NCBI RefSeq assembly: GCF_018614415.1
Contig: NZ_JAGGOO010000046.1
Location: 31,358-95,357 of the forward strand
Direction of reading: 5' to 3'
Length of the DNA stretch: 64,000 nucleotides
From: Streptomyces sp. ISL-12
GTDB taxonomy: Bacteria; Actinomycetota; Actinomycetes; Streptomycetales; Streptomycetaceae
The notes under the pieces were generated by a model, which ran no database searches, was not told the DNA's origin, and saw nothing but the letters and a program-made list of their open reading frames with translations. The translations under genes were made by a program, and so were the position numbers. Of the stretch, positions 7,573-16,656 are shown in pieces; the first letter of the stretch is position 1; each line of letters opens with the position of its first letter.

Positions 7573-9096
7573 TCACCCCACCGGTTCGAGGAACCCCTGC
7601 TCCACCAGCAGCCGGATCTGCGCGGGCGTACGGTCCCGGAGCAGTACCGGGTCCTCCCCCAGCAGCTGCGCGATCGCGTCCAGGATGCGGCCCGCGCTCA
7701 TCGTGCCGTCGCAGACGCCGGCGAATCCGGCGGCGACCGTGTCGACGCGGGTGGCCCGGCGCATGCCGCGGTTCTGCCGCAGGACGACGTGCTCCGGATC
7801 CTCGGCGCCGGGCAGCCCGACCTGTTCCTGGACGACCTCGCCGGCCAGCGTGAAGCAGGCCTCCAGCAAGGCCGCGTCGTCATGGGTCCGCAGGTAGTCG
7901 ATCCGGTCGAAGTGGGCCCGGACCGTCTCGCCGAGCGGCTGCTCGACCGGGTGCGGCCATTCCTCGACGGTGACCGAGGGTTCGGCGGCGTCGCTGCGGC
8001 GCAGCGTGATCCAGCCGAAGCCGACGGCCCGGACCCCCCGCGCCTCGAACTCGTCCAGCCACGCGTCGTACCGCGCCTGGTACGCGGCCACGTCGTCACG
8101 GTGGTCGCCCGCGTCCCGCAGCCAGAGCTCGGCGTACTGCGTGATGTCCTGCACCTCGCGCTGCACGATCCAGGCGTCGCAGCCGCGCGGCACCCAGGAG
8201 CGGAGCCGGTCCGTCCATTCCTCCCCCTCCACGTGCTGCCAGTTGGCGAGGAACTGCGCGAACCCGCCGGCGGTCAGCCGTTCCCCCGCCTCCTGAACGA
8301 GCGTGCGGCACAGATCGTCCCCGCCCATCCCGCCGTCCCGGTACGTCAGCCGGGCGCCCGGCGAGATCACGAAGGGCGGGTTGGAGACGATCAGGTCGTA
8401 CCGCTCGTCGTCCCGGACCGGCGCGAAGAGCGAACCCTCGCGCAGGTCGGCGCCGTGGACCCCGGACAGGGCGAGGGTGAGGCCGGTGATGTGCAGGGCG
8501 CGCGGGTTGACGTCGGTCGCCGTCACGCGCGTGGCGTGCCGGGAGGCGTGCAGCGCCTGGATGCCGGAACCGGTGCCGAGGTCGAGGGCGGCGGCGACGG
8601 GCGTACGGACGGTGAGCCCGGCCAGCGTCGTGGAGGCGCCGCCGACGCCCAGCACGACACCTTCCGCGCGGCTTCCGACACCGCCCGCGCCACCGACCGC
8701 GCACCCCAGGTCGGACACGATGAACCAGTCGTCGCCATCGGACCCGCCGTAGGGCCGTACGTCGACGGTGGCGGCCACCTCGTCGTCACCGGCCCGCACC
8801 AGCCAGCCGCTCTCCAGGCAGTCGTCGACGGGCAGGATCGCCGTCACGCGCGCGTACGGCACCGGCTGCTGGAGCAGGAACAGCCGCACGAGCAGCTCCA
8901 GCGGCGTGTCGCCGCGCGTGGCGCGCAGCGCGGGGACGGTCTCGCTCCGGGAGAGCGCCGCGTAGGCGGGGGCGCCGAGCAGCTCCAGCAGTCCGTCGGC
9001 GGTGTACGAGGCCCCGAGCAGCGCGTCCCGGAGCCGGGCGGTGACGTCGGGGCGGTCGGTTGCGGGCAGCGGGGAGAGGGCGTCGGCGTTACTCAC
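7573..9096 (-). CDS. Class I SAM-dependent methyltransferase (PrmC/HemK-like catalytic core)
   Basis: The 507-residue protein has an N-terminal domain of ~150 residues without an obvious motif. A Rossmann methyltransferase core follows. The SAM loop LDLGTGSGIQAL is at ~190, the acidic end of strand 2 is in ATDVNPRAL, and the NPPF motif is in IVSNPPFVIS at ~255. NPPY/NPPF is typical of enzymes that methylate amide or amino nitrogens, such as PrmC on release factors or N6-adenine enzymes. The long extra N and C-terminal regions show it is not PrmC itself. The true substrate cannot be told from sequence. The region downstream (towards topA) is non-coding. ATG 9096 is the first start of the frame. 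Confidence 0.85.
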   Translation of the reverse strand: MSNADALSPLPATDRPDVTARLRDALLGASYTADGLLELLGAPAYAALSRSETVPALRATRGDTPLELLVRLFLLQQPVPYARVTAILPVDDCLESGWLVRAGDDEVAATVDVRPYGGSDGDDWFIVSDLGCAVGGAGGVGSRAEGVVLGVGGASTTLAGLTVRTPVAAALDLGTGSGIQALHASRHATRVTATDVNPRALHITGLTLALSGVHGADLREGSLFAPVRDDERYDLIVSNPPFVISPGARLTYRDGGMGGDDLCRTLVQEAGERLTAGGFAQFLANWQHVEGEEWTDRLRSWVPRGCDAWIVQREVQDITQYAELWLRDAGDHRDDVAAYQARYDAWLDEFEARGVRAVGFGWITLRRSDAAEPSVTVEEWPHPVEQPLGETVRAHFDRIDYLRTHDDAALLEACFTLAGEVVQEQVGLPGAEDPEHVVLRQNRGMRRATRVDTVAAGFAGVCDGTMSAGRILDAIAQLLGEDPVLLRDRTPAQIRLLVEQGFLEPVG

Positions 9097-9145
9097 GTCC
9101 CCATTGTGACCCTGATCGCGTCCGCCGCCCGTCCGCCGATGTACC

Positions 9146-9718
9146 TCAGCTCGTCGTCGCGGACGCCGACGCCGAGGCCGACTTGCAGCTGGCCTGCTGG
9201 GCCATCGCCTGGCCGACGTCGCCCTCCTCCAGCGCCTTGAGGGCGTCGTTGCCGCTCTCGCTGAGCTTGTTCAGTTCGGTGGCGATGTCCTTGAGCCCGT
9301 CGGCGAACTTCGCCTGGTCCTCGGTGTCCAGCTCCTCGACCTGCTTCTTCAGGGAGGCGTACGACGTCGACAGCTGGTTCAGCTCGGCGACCGCGGCCTT
9401 CTGCTTCTTCTCGCCGTCCTCGACGTCCGGCGCCCCGGCCTTCCGCACGGCCGTGCCCATCGCCTTGTAGGCGTCCGACATGTCCTGGAACGCCTGGGCG
9501 TCGGTCTTCTGCACGTCGGCCGGCTGACTGCTGTCCGAGGTCTGCTTCTGGATCGCGGCGTTGGCGGCCTCGATCTTCTTCGCCTGCGGCTGTACGCCCT
9601 CGCAGACCTGCTGGGCCCAGGAGTTCAGCTTGTCGCTGCTGTCGTCGCCGCCGCATCCCGTCAGCGCCAGTACCAGTACCGCACCGCCGGACAGTGCGGC
9701 CGCGAGCTTCTTGTTCAC
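9146..9718 (-). CDS. Small secreted lipoprotein
   Basis: A 190-residue product starts at GTG 9718, preceded at about 8 nt by GGAAGGGA; an ATG at 9736 in the same frame is possible but would place that purine run inside the gene. The start is MNKKLAAALSGG, followed by a hydrophobic helix and the lipobox LTGC, so it should be lipid-anchored outside the membrane. The mature part is mainly helical and polar (many Gln, Lys, Ala and Glu) and ends in a Ser-Ala run. No catalytic motif is visible. It lies between the methyltransferase and the H+-pyrophosphatase, same strand. Function unknown. Confidence 0.82.
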   Translation of the reverse strand: MNKKLAAALSGGAVLVLALTGCGGDDSSDKLNSWAQQVCEGVQPQAKKIEAANAAIQKQTSDSSQPADVQKTDAQAFQDMSDAYKAMGTAVRKAGAPDVEDGEKKQKAAVAELNQLSTSYASLKKQVEELDTEDQAKFADGLKDIATELNKLSESGNDALKALEEGDVGQAMAQQASCKSASASASATTS

Positions 9719-9952
9719 CGGATTGGTCCCTTCCATGGCTCTCGGCCCCGGAACATACACGCCATCCGGGCGACAACCGCGTGACCAACATCCGATACGA
9801 CCGCTATTGCAGCCATTTGAACCAAGCGAGAGAAGGCTCACGGGAGCTGCGCGGACGTGCTGGTGAGGGGGCGCGCACGCGCACGCCGCAAGCGGACGGC
9901 ACGTCAACACGCGCCGTCCGCCCGCATCATGGCCTACAGCGGCTCGACCGCC

Positions 9953-12337
9953 CTACGAAACCACCGCCCGGTCCGCCACCTCGGGCTCCCGTCCGCTGTC
10001 GTCCCCGTCCCCCATGGCGATGCCGCGCCGCTTGGAGACGACCACCGCGCCGGCGATGACCAGGAAGGCGACCGCCGCGATCAGCACCCGGACCCCGACG
10101 TTCTCGTCCGGACCGTAGGAGAACTTGATCACGGCCGGCGCGATGAGCAGCGCCACCAGGTTCATGACCTTCAGCAGCGGGTTGATGGCCGGTCCGGCGG
10201 TGTCCTTGAAGGGGTCGCCGACCGTGTCGCCGATGACGGTGGCGGCGTGCGCCTCGCTGCCCTTGCCGCCGTGGTGGCCGTCCTCGACCAGTTTCTTGGC
10301 GTTGTCCCAGGCCCCGCCGGAGTTGGCGAGGAACACCGCCATCAGCGTGCCGGCGCCGATCGCGCCCGCCAGGAACGCGCCGAGGGCGCCGACGCCGAGC
10401 GTGAACCCGATGAAGATCGGCGCCAGCACGGCGAGCAGCCCGGGCGTGGCGAGTTCGCGCAGGGCGTCCCGCGTGCAGATGTCGACGACCTTGCCGTACT
10501 CCGGGGTCTCGGTGCGGTCCATGATCCCGGGCCGTTCCCGGAACTGCCGCCGCACCTCGAACACCACCGCCCCCGCCGACCGCGACACCGCGTTGATCGC
10601 CAGCCCGGAGAAGAGGAAGACGACCGCCGCGCCCGCGATCAGCCCGACGAGGTTGTTGGGCTGGGAGATGTCCATCATCAGGCTCATCGGCGCGCCCTCA
10701 CCGCTGAGCCGCTCACCGACGTCCCGCGCGCCGGTGGTGATGGCGTCGCGGTACGACCCGAAGAGCGCCGCCGCCGCCAGGACGGCCGTGGCGATGGCGA
10801 TGCCCTTGGTGATGGCCTTGGTGGTGTTGCCGACCGCGTCCAGGTCGGTGAGCACCTGCGCGCCCTCGCCCTCGACGTCGCCGGACATCTCGGCGATGCC
10901 CTGCGCGTTGTCGGAGACGGGTCCGAAGGTGTCCATGGCGACGATCACGCCGACCGTGGTGAGCAGACCGGTGCCGGCCAGCGCCACCGCGAACAGCGCC
11001 AGCATGATCGACGTACCGCCGAGCAGGAAGGCCCCGTACACGCCGAGGCCGATCAACAGGGCGGTGTACACGGCGGATTCCAGGCCGATGGAGATGCCGG
11101 CCAGGACGACGGTGGCCGGGCCGGTCAGCGAGGTCTTGCCGATGTCCCTGACGGGGCGTCGGGTGGTCTCGGTGAAGTAGCCGGTGAGCTGCTGGATCAG
11201 CGCGGCCAGCACGATGCCGATCGCCACGGCGACGAGCGCGAGGACGCGCGGGTCGCCGCTCCTGCCCGCGATGGCCGCGTCGGTGACGCCGTCCAGTTCC
11301 GAGTACTTCCCCGGGAGGTAGACGAAGACGGCCACCGCGACCAGAACGAGCGAGATCACCGCGGAGACGAAGAAGCCCCGGTTGATCGCGCTCATCCCGC
11401 TGCGGTCGGCCCGCCTCGGCGCCACCGCGAAGATGCCGATCATGGCGGTGACCACCCCGATCGCCGGGACCAGGAGCGGGAACGCCAGCCCGGCGTCCCC
11501 GAAGGCCACCTTGCCGAGGATCAGCGCGGCGACCAGCGTCACGGCGTAGGACTCGAAGAGGTCGGCGGCCATGCCCGCGCAGTCGCCGACGTTGTCGCCC
11601 ACGTTGTCGGCGATGGTCGCGGCGTTGCGCGGATCGTCCTCCGGGATGCCCTGCTCGACCTTGCCGACCAGGTCGGCGCCGACGTCGGCGGCCTTGGTGA
11701 AGATGCCGCCGCCCACCCTCATGAACATCGCGATCAGTGCCGCGCCGAGTCCGAAGCCCTCCAGGACCTTCGGCGCGTCGGCCGCGTACACCAGTACGAC
11801 GCAGGAGGCGCCCAGCAGGCCGAGCCCCACCGTGAACATGCCGACGACCCCGCCCGTACGAAATGCGATCTTCATCGCTTTGTGCGAGACGAGGGTGAGA
11901 TCCTTTTTCGGTTCCCCCGGCCCCGGTGTCGCCTCCCGGGCCGCCGCGGCGACGCGCACATTGCTGCGCACGGCGAGCCACATACCGATATATCCGGTGG
12001 CCGCCGAGAACGCCGCGCCGATCAGAAAGAAGATCGAACGTCCGGCCCGCTGATTCCAGTCGTCTGCGGGCAGCAGCATGAGCAGGAAGAACACCACGAC
12101 GGCGAATGCACCGAGGGTGCGCAACTGCCGGGCCAGATAGGCGTTGGCGCCTTCCTGGACGGCGGCCGCGATCTTCTTCATGCTGTCGGTTCCCTCGCCG
12201 GCCGCGAGCACCTGGCGCACCAGGACGCCCGCGACCACCAGCGCCGCCAGGGCCACGACGGCGATGACGGCGACGAGCAGGCGGTTGCCGTCGGTCAGTT
12301 CCGCGGCCAACTGCTGTGAGGTGGAAAGCTCCGCCAT
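9953..12337 (-). CDS. hppA: Membrane-bound H+-translocating pyrophosphatase, K+-independent type
   Basis: This integral membrane enzyme hydrolyses PPi and pumps protons. The 794 residues form about 16 hydrophobic helices. The Mg-PPi site is visible as DVGADLVGKVEQGIPEDD and the Asp-rich DNVGDNVGDC (~235-260); a second DNAK/DNAR-type motif (AWDNAKK) lies near the C-terminus. The diagnostic GNTTKA motif has Lys where K+-dependent enzymes have Ala, so it should be the K+-independent H+ pump. The C-terminus is hydrophilic. It is transcribed leftwards from a 330-bp upstream region with its own promoter-like signal. Length agrees with Streptomyces homologues. Confidence 0.97.
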   Translation of the reverse strand: MAELSTSQQLAAELTDGNRLLVAVIAVVALAALVVAGVLVRQVLAAGEGTDSMKKIAAAVQEGANAYLARQLRTLGAFAVVVFFLLMLLPADDWNQRAGRSIFFLIGAAFSAATGYIGMWLAVRSNVRVAAAAREATPGPGEPKKDLTLVSHKAMKIAFRTGGVVGMFTVGLGLLGASCVVLVYAADAPKVLEGFGLGAALIAMFMRVGGGIFTKAADVGADLVGKVEQGIPEDDPRNAATIADNVGDNVGDCAGMAADLFESYAVTLVAALILGKVAFGDAGLAFPLLVPAIGVVTAMIGIFAVAPRRADRSGMSAINRGFFVSAVISLVLVAVAVFVYLPGKYSELDGVTDAAIAGRSGDPRVLALVAVAIGIVLAALIQQLTGYFTETTRRPVRDIGKTSLTGPATVVLAGISIGLESAVYTALLIGLGVYGAFLLGGTSIMLALFAVALAGTGLLTTVGVIVAMDTFGPVSDNAQGIAEMSGDVEGEGAQVLTDLDAVGNTTKAITKGIAIATAVLAAAALFGSYRDAITTGARDVGERLSGEGAPMSLMMDISQPNNLVGLIAGAAVVFLFSGLAINAVSRSAGAVVFEVRRQFRERPGIMDRTETPEYGKVVDICTRDALRELATPGLLAVLAPIFIGFTLGVGALGAFLAGAIGAGTLMAVFLANSGGAWDNAKKLVEDGHHGGKGSEAHAATVIGDTVGDPFKDTAGPAINPLLKVMNLVALLIAPAVIKFSYGPDENVGVRVLIAAVAFLVIAGAVVVSKRRGIAMGDGDDSGREPEVADRAVVS

Positions 12338-12409
12338 TCGTCCTCCTTGACGCTTGGGCTGAGCTCAAGATGTGGACGGATTCTAGATACCGGAACCGGT
12401 TCTCAATAG

Positions 12410-12437
12410 AGCATGACAAAAGTATTCGACCCGTCAA
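12410..12437 (-). promoter_or_regulatory. Candidate hppA promoter
   Basis: On the minus strand TTGACG (12437-12432) is followed after 16 nt by CATGCT (12415-12410), about 75 nt before the hppA start. The -35 match to the housekeeping consensus is good and the -10 match is moderate. Confidence 0.4.
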
Positions 12438-12596
12438 GCGGAAAGAGTAATGCGTAATGCCTTTGACGCATTGACCGGACCGGACGGAGATCAATGGACG
12501 CGGTCCAGCTTTACAGAATCGGACTGCCCGTAAAGGAATTCACTCGGCTCCCGCACGGAACCACTGTAGGCGGGGGCACCGACTTCCGCACACGGC

Positions 12597-12623
12597 AAAG
12601 GGCCCTACGTGGTAGGGCCCTTT
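12597..12623 (-). terminator. Terminator after the RsbW-like gene
   Basis: A perfect 12-bp stem AAAGGGCCCTAC/GTAGGGCCCTTT with a 3-nt loop GTG lies 46 bp past the stop of the RsbW-like gene. The arms end in A and T runs, so it can work as an intrinsic terminator and isolates the bldG pair from hppA. Confidence 0.85.
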
Positions 12624-12669
12624 CGGTTCGGTGAGTGTTCGGCGCGCCTTCGGTGAGCGCGGGCGGCTG

Positions 12670-13104
12670 TCAGGCCAGGGGCGACAGCAGGGGAGGCGGG
12701 GTGGTGGGCCAGGTCATGCGGATCAGTCCGCCGTCCGGGCCGGCCTTGACCTCCACGTCGTCGACGAGCCCGCTGATGACCGCGAGGCCCATCTCGTCCT
12801 CCTCGGCCTCCGGGTCGTCACCGGCGACGCCGGGCACACCACCGCCGGGCGTGTGCGGCGCCTCGTCGCCGACCTCGATGGAGAACTGTTTCTCCTCCTC
12901 GATCAGCGACACCTTCACGGGCTCCGTGATCCCACCGTTCTGGTGCAGTCCCACGGCCCGGCTGCAGGCCTCGCCGACGGCGAGCCTGACCTCGTCGAGG
13001 ACGGCCTCGTCCACTCCGGCCCTGCGCGCCACCGCGGCCGCCACCAGCCGGGCGGTCCGGACGTGCTCGGGCAGCGCGCTGAAGCGGAGTTCAACGGTGG
13101 CCAT
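12670..13104 (-). CDS. RsbW-like anti-sigma factor / ATP-binding kinase, BldG partner
   Basis: A 144-residue GHKL-type ATPase of the SpoIIAB/RsbW family. Such proteins bind a sigma factor and phosphorylate their antagonist. Visible are the N-box region (DEVRLAVGEACSRAV, ~37-51), the start of the ATP lid, and the G1-like segment EDEMGLAVISGLVDDVEV near 115-130. The gene begins 115 bp after bldG on the same strand. In Streptomyces coelicolor the gene in this place encodes an anti-sigma factor that interacts with BldG (known). It ends 46 bp before a strong terminator. The start ATG 13104 follows GAGGGGG. Confidence 0.9.
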   Translation of the reverse strand: MATVELRFSALPEHVRTARLVAAAVARRAGVDEAVLDEVRLAVGEACSRAVGLHQNGGITEPVKVSLIEEEKQFSIEVGDEAPHTPGGGVPGVAGDDPEAEEDEMGLAVISGLVDDVEVKAGPDGGLIRMTWPTTPPPLLSPLA

Positions 13105-13180
13105 GCATCCCCCTCGGAACTACGGGCGTGCTGTCGAGGGACCGGGCCGCCGAAAGCCCGGCCCCCTGCTGTGACCGCGC

Positions 13181-13210
13181 GCCGTCCCGGACCCGGGGGC
13201 CCGGGACGGC
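13181..13210 (-). terminator. Hairpin between bldG and the RsbW-like gene
   Basis: A 10-bp perfect stem GCCGTCCCGG/CCGGGACGGC encloses ACCCGGGGGC, which can pair further. It starts 9 bp after the bldG stop and precedes the partner gene, so it could act as a partial terminator that makes bldG mRNA more abundant than the two-gene mRNA. Confidence 0.65.
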
Positions 13211-13218
13211 GGCCGTCA

Positions 13219-13560
13219 TCAGTCGGTGGCCGCTACCGCTTCCTCGACCGAGGTGTGGATCGGGAACACCTTGGTGAGGCCGGTGATGCGGAAAATCTTC
13301 AGAATGCGCTCCTGGTTGCAGACCAGGCGCAGCGAGCCCTCGTGGGCACGCACCCGCTTCAGGCCGCCGACCAGTACGCCGAGCCCGGTGGAGTCGAGGA
13401 AGTCCACGCCCTCCATGTCGACGACAAGGTGGAAACTGCCGTCATTCACCAGCTCGACCAACTGCTCGCGCAGCTTGGGCGCGGTATACACGTCGATTTC
13501 GCCACCGACCCTGACGATCGTGCGATCGCCCATGGTCTCGGTCGACAGGGACAGGTCCAC
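13219..13560 (-). CDS. bldG: Anti-anti-sigma factor BldG
   Basis: A 113-residue STAS-domain protein of the SpoIIAA/RsbV family. In Streptomyces it is required for aerial mycelium and antibiotic production and is controlled by phosphorylation of a conserved serine (known). The signature is [18 protein letters not shown]; counting from the ATG, the serine in DST is residue 57, the known phosphorylation site. It is followed by a hairpin and then the RsbW-like gene, and diverges from the helicase gene. The 83-bp divergent space must hold promoter elements. Sequence and neighbourhood make the identity near certain. Confidence 0.97.
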   Translation of the reverse strand: MDLSLSTETMGDRTIVRVGGEIDVYTAPKLREQLVELVNDGSFHLVVDMEGVDFLDSTGLGVLVGGLKRVRAHEGSLRLVCNQERILKIFRITGLTKVFPIHTSVEEAVAATD

Positions 13561-13643
13561 GGATCCTCCAGCACCTTGCTATCGAGCGGTCGCCCCTCGG
13601 GGTTACCTCGGCTTGGAGCCCCCGGGACGGTTCGCCAGCCGCG

Positions 13644-16238
13644 ATGGCATTCAATCACTTACCGGCAGGCGTGCACGACGCCTTGGTCCCATTGTCCGTC
13701 ACGCCAGTGACAGACTCGGTGCCGATGGCCAAGAATCACCGTTCCGATGGACTCCCGACGGACCCCGTTCCCCGGCCGGATCCGGGCGCGGTCCTGGACC
13801 GGCTCGCCGCGGGGCGGAGCCGGGCTTCGCGCATCACTCATACGGAGCACTTGCCCCCGCGCGCGGGACGCCATGCCCTCTGGCCCGACCGGATTCGCCC
13901 CGAAGTGCTCGCCGCGGTGCGGGCCGCGGGTATCGAACACCCCTGGGCCCACCAGGCACGTGTGGTCGAGCACGCCCTCGACGGCGACTCGGTGGTCGTC
14001 GCCACGGGCACCGCCTCCGGCAAGTCCCTGGCCTATCTGGTGCCGGTCCTGTCGGCCCTCCTGGACGGCTCCGAGGCACCGAACGGCCGGGGCGCCACCG
14101 CCCTCTACCTGGCCCCGACGAAGGCCCTCGCCGCGGACCAGTGCCGGTCGGTGAAGGAACTTTCACAACCTCTCGGGACCGCGGTGCGCGCCGCCGTCCA
14201 CGACGGCGACACCCCGTTCGAGGAACGCGAATGGATTCGTCAGTACGCCACCTTCGTCCTCACCAATCCGGACATGCTGCACCGCGGCATCCTGCCCGCC
14301 CACCCCCGCTGGTCCTCCTTCCTCAAGGCGCTGAAGTACGTCGTCATCGACGAATGCCACACCTACCGCGGCGTGTTCGGCTCGCACGTCGCCCAGGTCC
14401 TGCGCCGGCTGCGCAGGCTCTGCGCCCGCTACGGCTCCTCCCCCGTCTTCCTGCTGGCCTCCGCCACCGCCGCCGAGCCCGCGACGGCCGCCCGCCGGCT
14501 CACCGGCCTGCCGGTGGTGGAGGTCGCGGACGACGCCTCACCCCGCGGTGAACTGGTGTTCGCCCTCTGGGAACCGCCGTTGACCGAACTGGAGGGTGAG
14601 AAGGGCGCACCCGTCCGCCGCACCGCCACCGCCGAGGCCGCCGACCTCCTCACCGACCTCACCGTGCAGGGCATGCGCTCCATCGCCTTCGTCCGCTCCC
14701 GGCGCGGCGCCGAGCTGATCTCCGTCATCGCCCAGGAACGCCTCGCCGAGGTGGACCGGTCGCTGGCCCGGCGGGTCGCGGCGTACCGCGGTGGCTATCT
14801 GCCCGAGGAACGCCGTGCCCTCGAACGCGCCCTGCACTCCGGTGAACTCCTCGGGCTCGCGGCGACCAACGCCCTGGAACTCGGCGTCGACATCTCGGGC
14901 CTGGACGCCGTGGTGATCGCCGGCTATCCGGGCACCCGTGCCTCGCTGTGGCAGCAGGCGGGGCGGGCGGGACGGTCCGGGCAGGGGGCGCTGGCCGTCC
15001 TGGTCGCCCGCGACGACCCGCTGGACACGTTCCTCGTCCACCACCCCGAGGCCCTCTTCGACCAGCCCGTCGAGTCCACCGTCCTCGACCCCGACAACCC
15101 GTACGTGCTCGCCCCGCACCTGTGCGCGGCGGCGGCCGAGCTGCCGCTGACGGAGGAGGACCTGGAACTGTTCGGTCCCGCGTGCGAGGAGCTGCTGCCG
15201 CAGTTGGAGGCCGCGAAGCTGCTCCGGCGCCGTACCCGGGCCTGGCACTGGACGCGCCGCGAACGGGCCGCCGACCTCACCGACATCCGCGGCGAGGGCG
15301 GACGCCCGGTCCAGGTCGTCGAGGAGGGCACGGGCCGGCTCCTCGGCACGGTCGACGCCGGCGCCGCCCACACCACGGTCCACGAGGGCGCGGTCCACCT
15401 GCACCAGGGGCGCACGTATCTGGTCCGGTCGCTCGACCTGGACGACTCGGTCGCCCTGGTCGAACAGGCCAGTCCGCCGTACTCCACGGTGGCCCGCGAC
15501 ACCACCGCCATCTCCGTCCTGGAGACCGACATCGAGGTCCCCTGGGGCGACGGCCGCCTGTGCTACGGCTCCGTCGAGGTCACCAACCAAGTGGTCTCCT
15601 TCCTGCGCCGCCGACTGATCACCGGCGAAGTCCTCGGCGAGACGAAACTCGACCTCCCTCCCCGTACGCTGCGCACCCGAGCCGTGTGGTGGACGGTCAC
15701 CGAGGACCAGCTCGACGCCGCCCGGATCAACCCGGAGATCCTCGGCGGCGCCCTGCACGCCGCCGAACACGCGTCGATCGGCATGCTCCCGCTCTTCGCG
15801 ACCTGCGACCGCTGGGACATCGGCGGCGTGTCCATCCCCTTGCACCCGGACACCCTCCTCCCCACGGTCTTCGTCTACGACGGTCATCCCGGCGGCGCGG
15901 GCTTCGCGGAGCGCGCCTTCCACACGGCCCGCGCGTGGCTCACCGCGACCCGCGAGGCCATCGCCTCCTGCGAGTGCGACGCCGGCTGCCCGTCCTGCAT
16001 CCAGTCCCCCAAGTGCGGCAACGGCAACGACCCGCTGCACAAGAGGGGCGCGGTACGACTGCTCACGGTGCTGCTGCGGGGGGCACCGGGGCAGGCGGGG
16101 GCTCCGATGCGGGGGCAGGGGGCTCCGGGGGAGGCGGGGGCTCCGGTACGGGAGCCCGGGGCGCCGGAGGCAGAGGCGCCGTCGGGGGGAGAGGCGCCGT
16201 CGGAGGAAGTGGCGCCGCCGGACCCGCACGGGCCCTGA
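13644..16238 (+). CDS. DEAD/DEAH-box helicase, YprA/MrfA/Hrq1-like, with C-terminal Zn-binding domain
   Basis: A superfamily 2 helicase of 864 residues. Motif I is ATGTASGKSLAYL (~118-130), motif II is the DECH box in VVIDECHTYRG (~233), motif III is SAT, and motifs V/VI are TNALELGVDISG and QQAGRAGRSGQ. The C-terminal four-Cys cluster CECDAGCPSCIQSPKC marks the DUF1998/MZB domain of MrfA-like repair helicases. The last ~55 residues are low-complexity Gly/Ala/Pro/Glu repeats. Two starts are possible: 13644, and ATG 13725, which has CAGACT 8 nt upstream and could be leaderless. The 3' end overlaps the convergent TadE-like gene by 176 bp. The role is probably DNA repair (inference). Confidence 0.9.
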   Translation: MAFNHLPAGVHDALVPLSVTPVTDSVPMAKNHRSDGLPTDPVPRPDPGAVLDRLAAGRSRASRITHTEHLPPRAGRHALWPDRIRPEVLAAVRAAGIEHPWAHQARVVEHALDGDSVVVATGTASGKSLAYLVPVLSALLDGSEAPNGRGATALYLAPTKALAADQCRSVKELSQPLGTAVRAAVHDGDTPFEEREWIRQYATFVLTNPDMLHRGILPAHPRWSSFLKALKYVVIDECHTYRGVFGSHVAQVLRRLRRLCARYGSSPVFLLASATAAEPATAARRLTGLPVVEVADDASPRGELVFALWEPPLTELEGEKGAPVRRTATAEAADLLTDLTVQGMRSIAFVRSRRGAELISVIAQERLAEVDRSLARRVAAYRGGYLPEERRALERALHSGELLGLAATNALELGVDISGLDAVVIAGYPGTRASLWQQAGRAGRSGQGALAVLVARDDPLDTFLVHHPEALFDQPVESTVLDPDNPYVLAPHLCAAAAELPLTEEDLELFGPACEELLPQLEAAKLLRRRTRAWHWTRRERAADLTDIRGEGGRPVQVVEEGTGRLLGTVDAGAAHTTVHEGAVHLHQGRTYLVRSLDLDDSVALVEQASPPYSTVARDTTAISVLETDIEVPWGDGRLCYGSVEVTNQVVSFLRRRLITGEVLGETKLDLPPRTLRTRAVWWTVTEDQLDAARINPEILGGALHAAEHASIGMLPLFATCDRWDIGGVSIPLHPDTLLPTVFVYDGHPGGAGFAERAFHTARAWLTATREAIASCECDAGCPSCIQSPKCGNGNDPLHKRGAVRLLTVLLRGAPGQAGAPMRGQGAPGEAGAPVREPGAPEAEAPSGGEAPSEEVAPPDPHGP

Positions 16239-16656
16239 CCTCCGCCGCGAACGGCCCCCGTCCCGACGCCGCCGTCACGTCCGACACCTGTCCGGTGAGC
16301 ACGCACCGCACGATCCGCGTGCCCTGTGCCCGGGCCACCCGGTCCGCCCTGGAGCACGCGCCGGCACCGCCCCGCGCCCAGTGGTCCGCGGCCGCGAGTG
16401 CCGCGAGGTCGGCACCGCCGGCCGCCCGGTGCCGGGCCACCACCGCCTGCCCCAGGGCCAGGACGACGCCGAAGACCACGCACAGCACCGTGATGACACC
16501 GACACTCCAGACGGTGGCGGAGCCGCGGTCCGAACTCCGGTCGGAACACTGGTCGGAACACCGGCGGGAGTACCGGCCGCGGTCCGGGGACCGCTGGAAC
16601 CGCCCAGGCGCCCCTCGCCGGTCCCCGCCGCCGCCCCTCACGGTCCCGCCCCTCAC
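16063..16656 (-). CDS. Rv3654c-family TadE-like secreted protein, last gene of Tad operon
   Basis: The protein has 197 residues from GTG 16656, which overlaps the preceding TadE stop in a GTGA junction. The core GSATVWSVGVITVLCVV is the typical single N-terminal helix of pseudopilin-like proteins. It is followed by an RHRAAGGADLAALAAA motif common to the Rv3654c family and two Cys that may pair. Homologues usually end soon after the ARAGPA segment. Here the frame continues through PLPPTA repeats and a Pro-rich tail of ~45 residues, antisense to the helicase tail. Probably exported or membrane-held with the Tad apparatus. Confidence 0.8.
   Translation of the reverse strand: MRGGTVRGGGGDRRGAPGRFQRSPDRGRYSRRCSDQCSDRSSDRGSATVWSVGVITVLCVVFGVVLALGQAVVARHRAAGGADLAALAAADHWARGGAGACSRADRVARAQGTRIVRCVLTGQVSDVTAASGRGPFAAEVRARAGPAAPLPPTAPLPPTAPLPPAPRAPVPEPPPPPEPPAPASEPPPAPVPPAAAP

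Larger units (their letters stand above)
12338..12669. other. hppA upstream region and RsbW-like gene terminator
   Basis: No gene is seen. It holds a minus-strand promoter candidate for hppA (12410-12437), a 10-bp perfect palindrome GAACCGGTTC at 12393-12402 just past that promoter where an operator could sit, and the strong terminator at 12597-12623. Confidence 0.5.

Noticed and set aside
12670..13560. A sigma factor gene next to the bldG pair
   Set aside because: Neither flank encodes a sigma factor; the left neighbour is hppA beyond a terminator and the right neighbour is a helicase.
13692..13716. Damage-promoter motif upstream of the helicase (TTGTCCGTC ... CAGACT)
   Set aside because: The R and last G of the motif do not match and the spacer is 10, not 8; left only as a possible -10 for a leaderless start.
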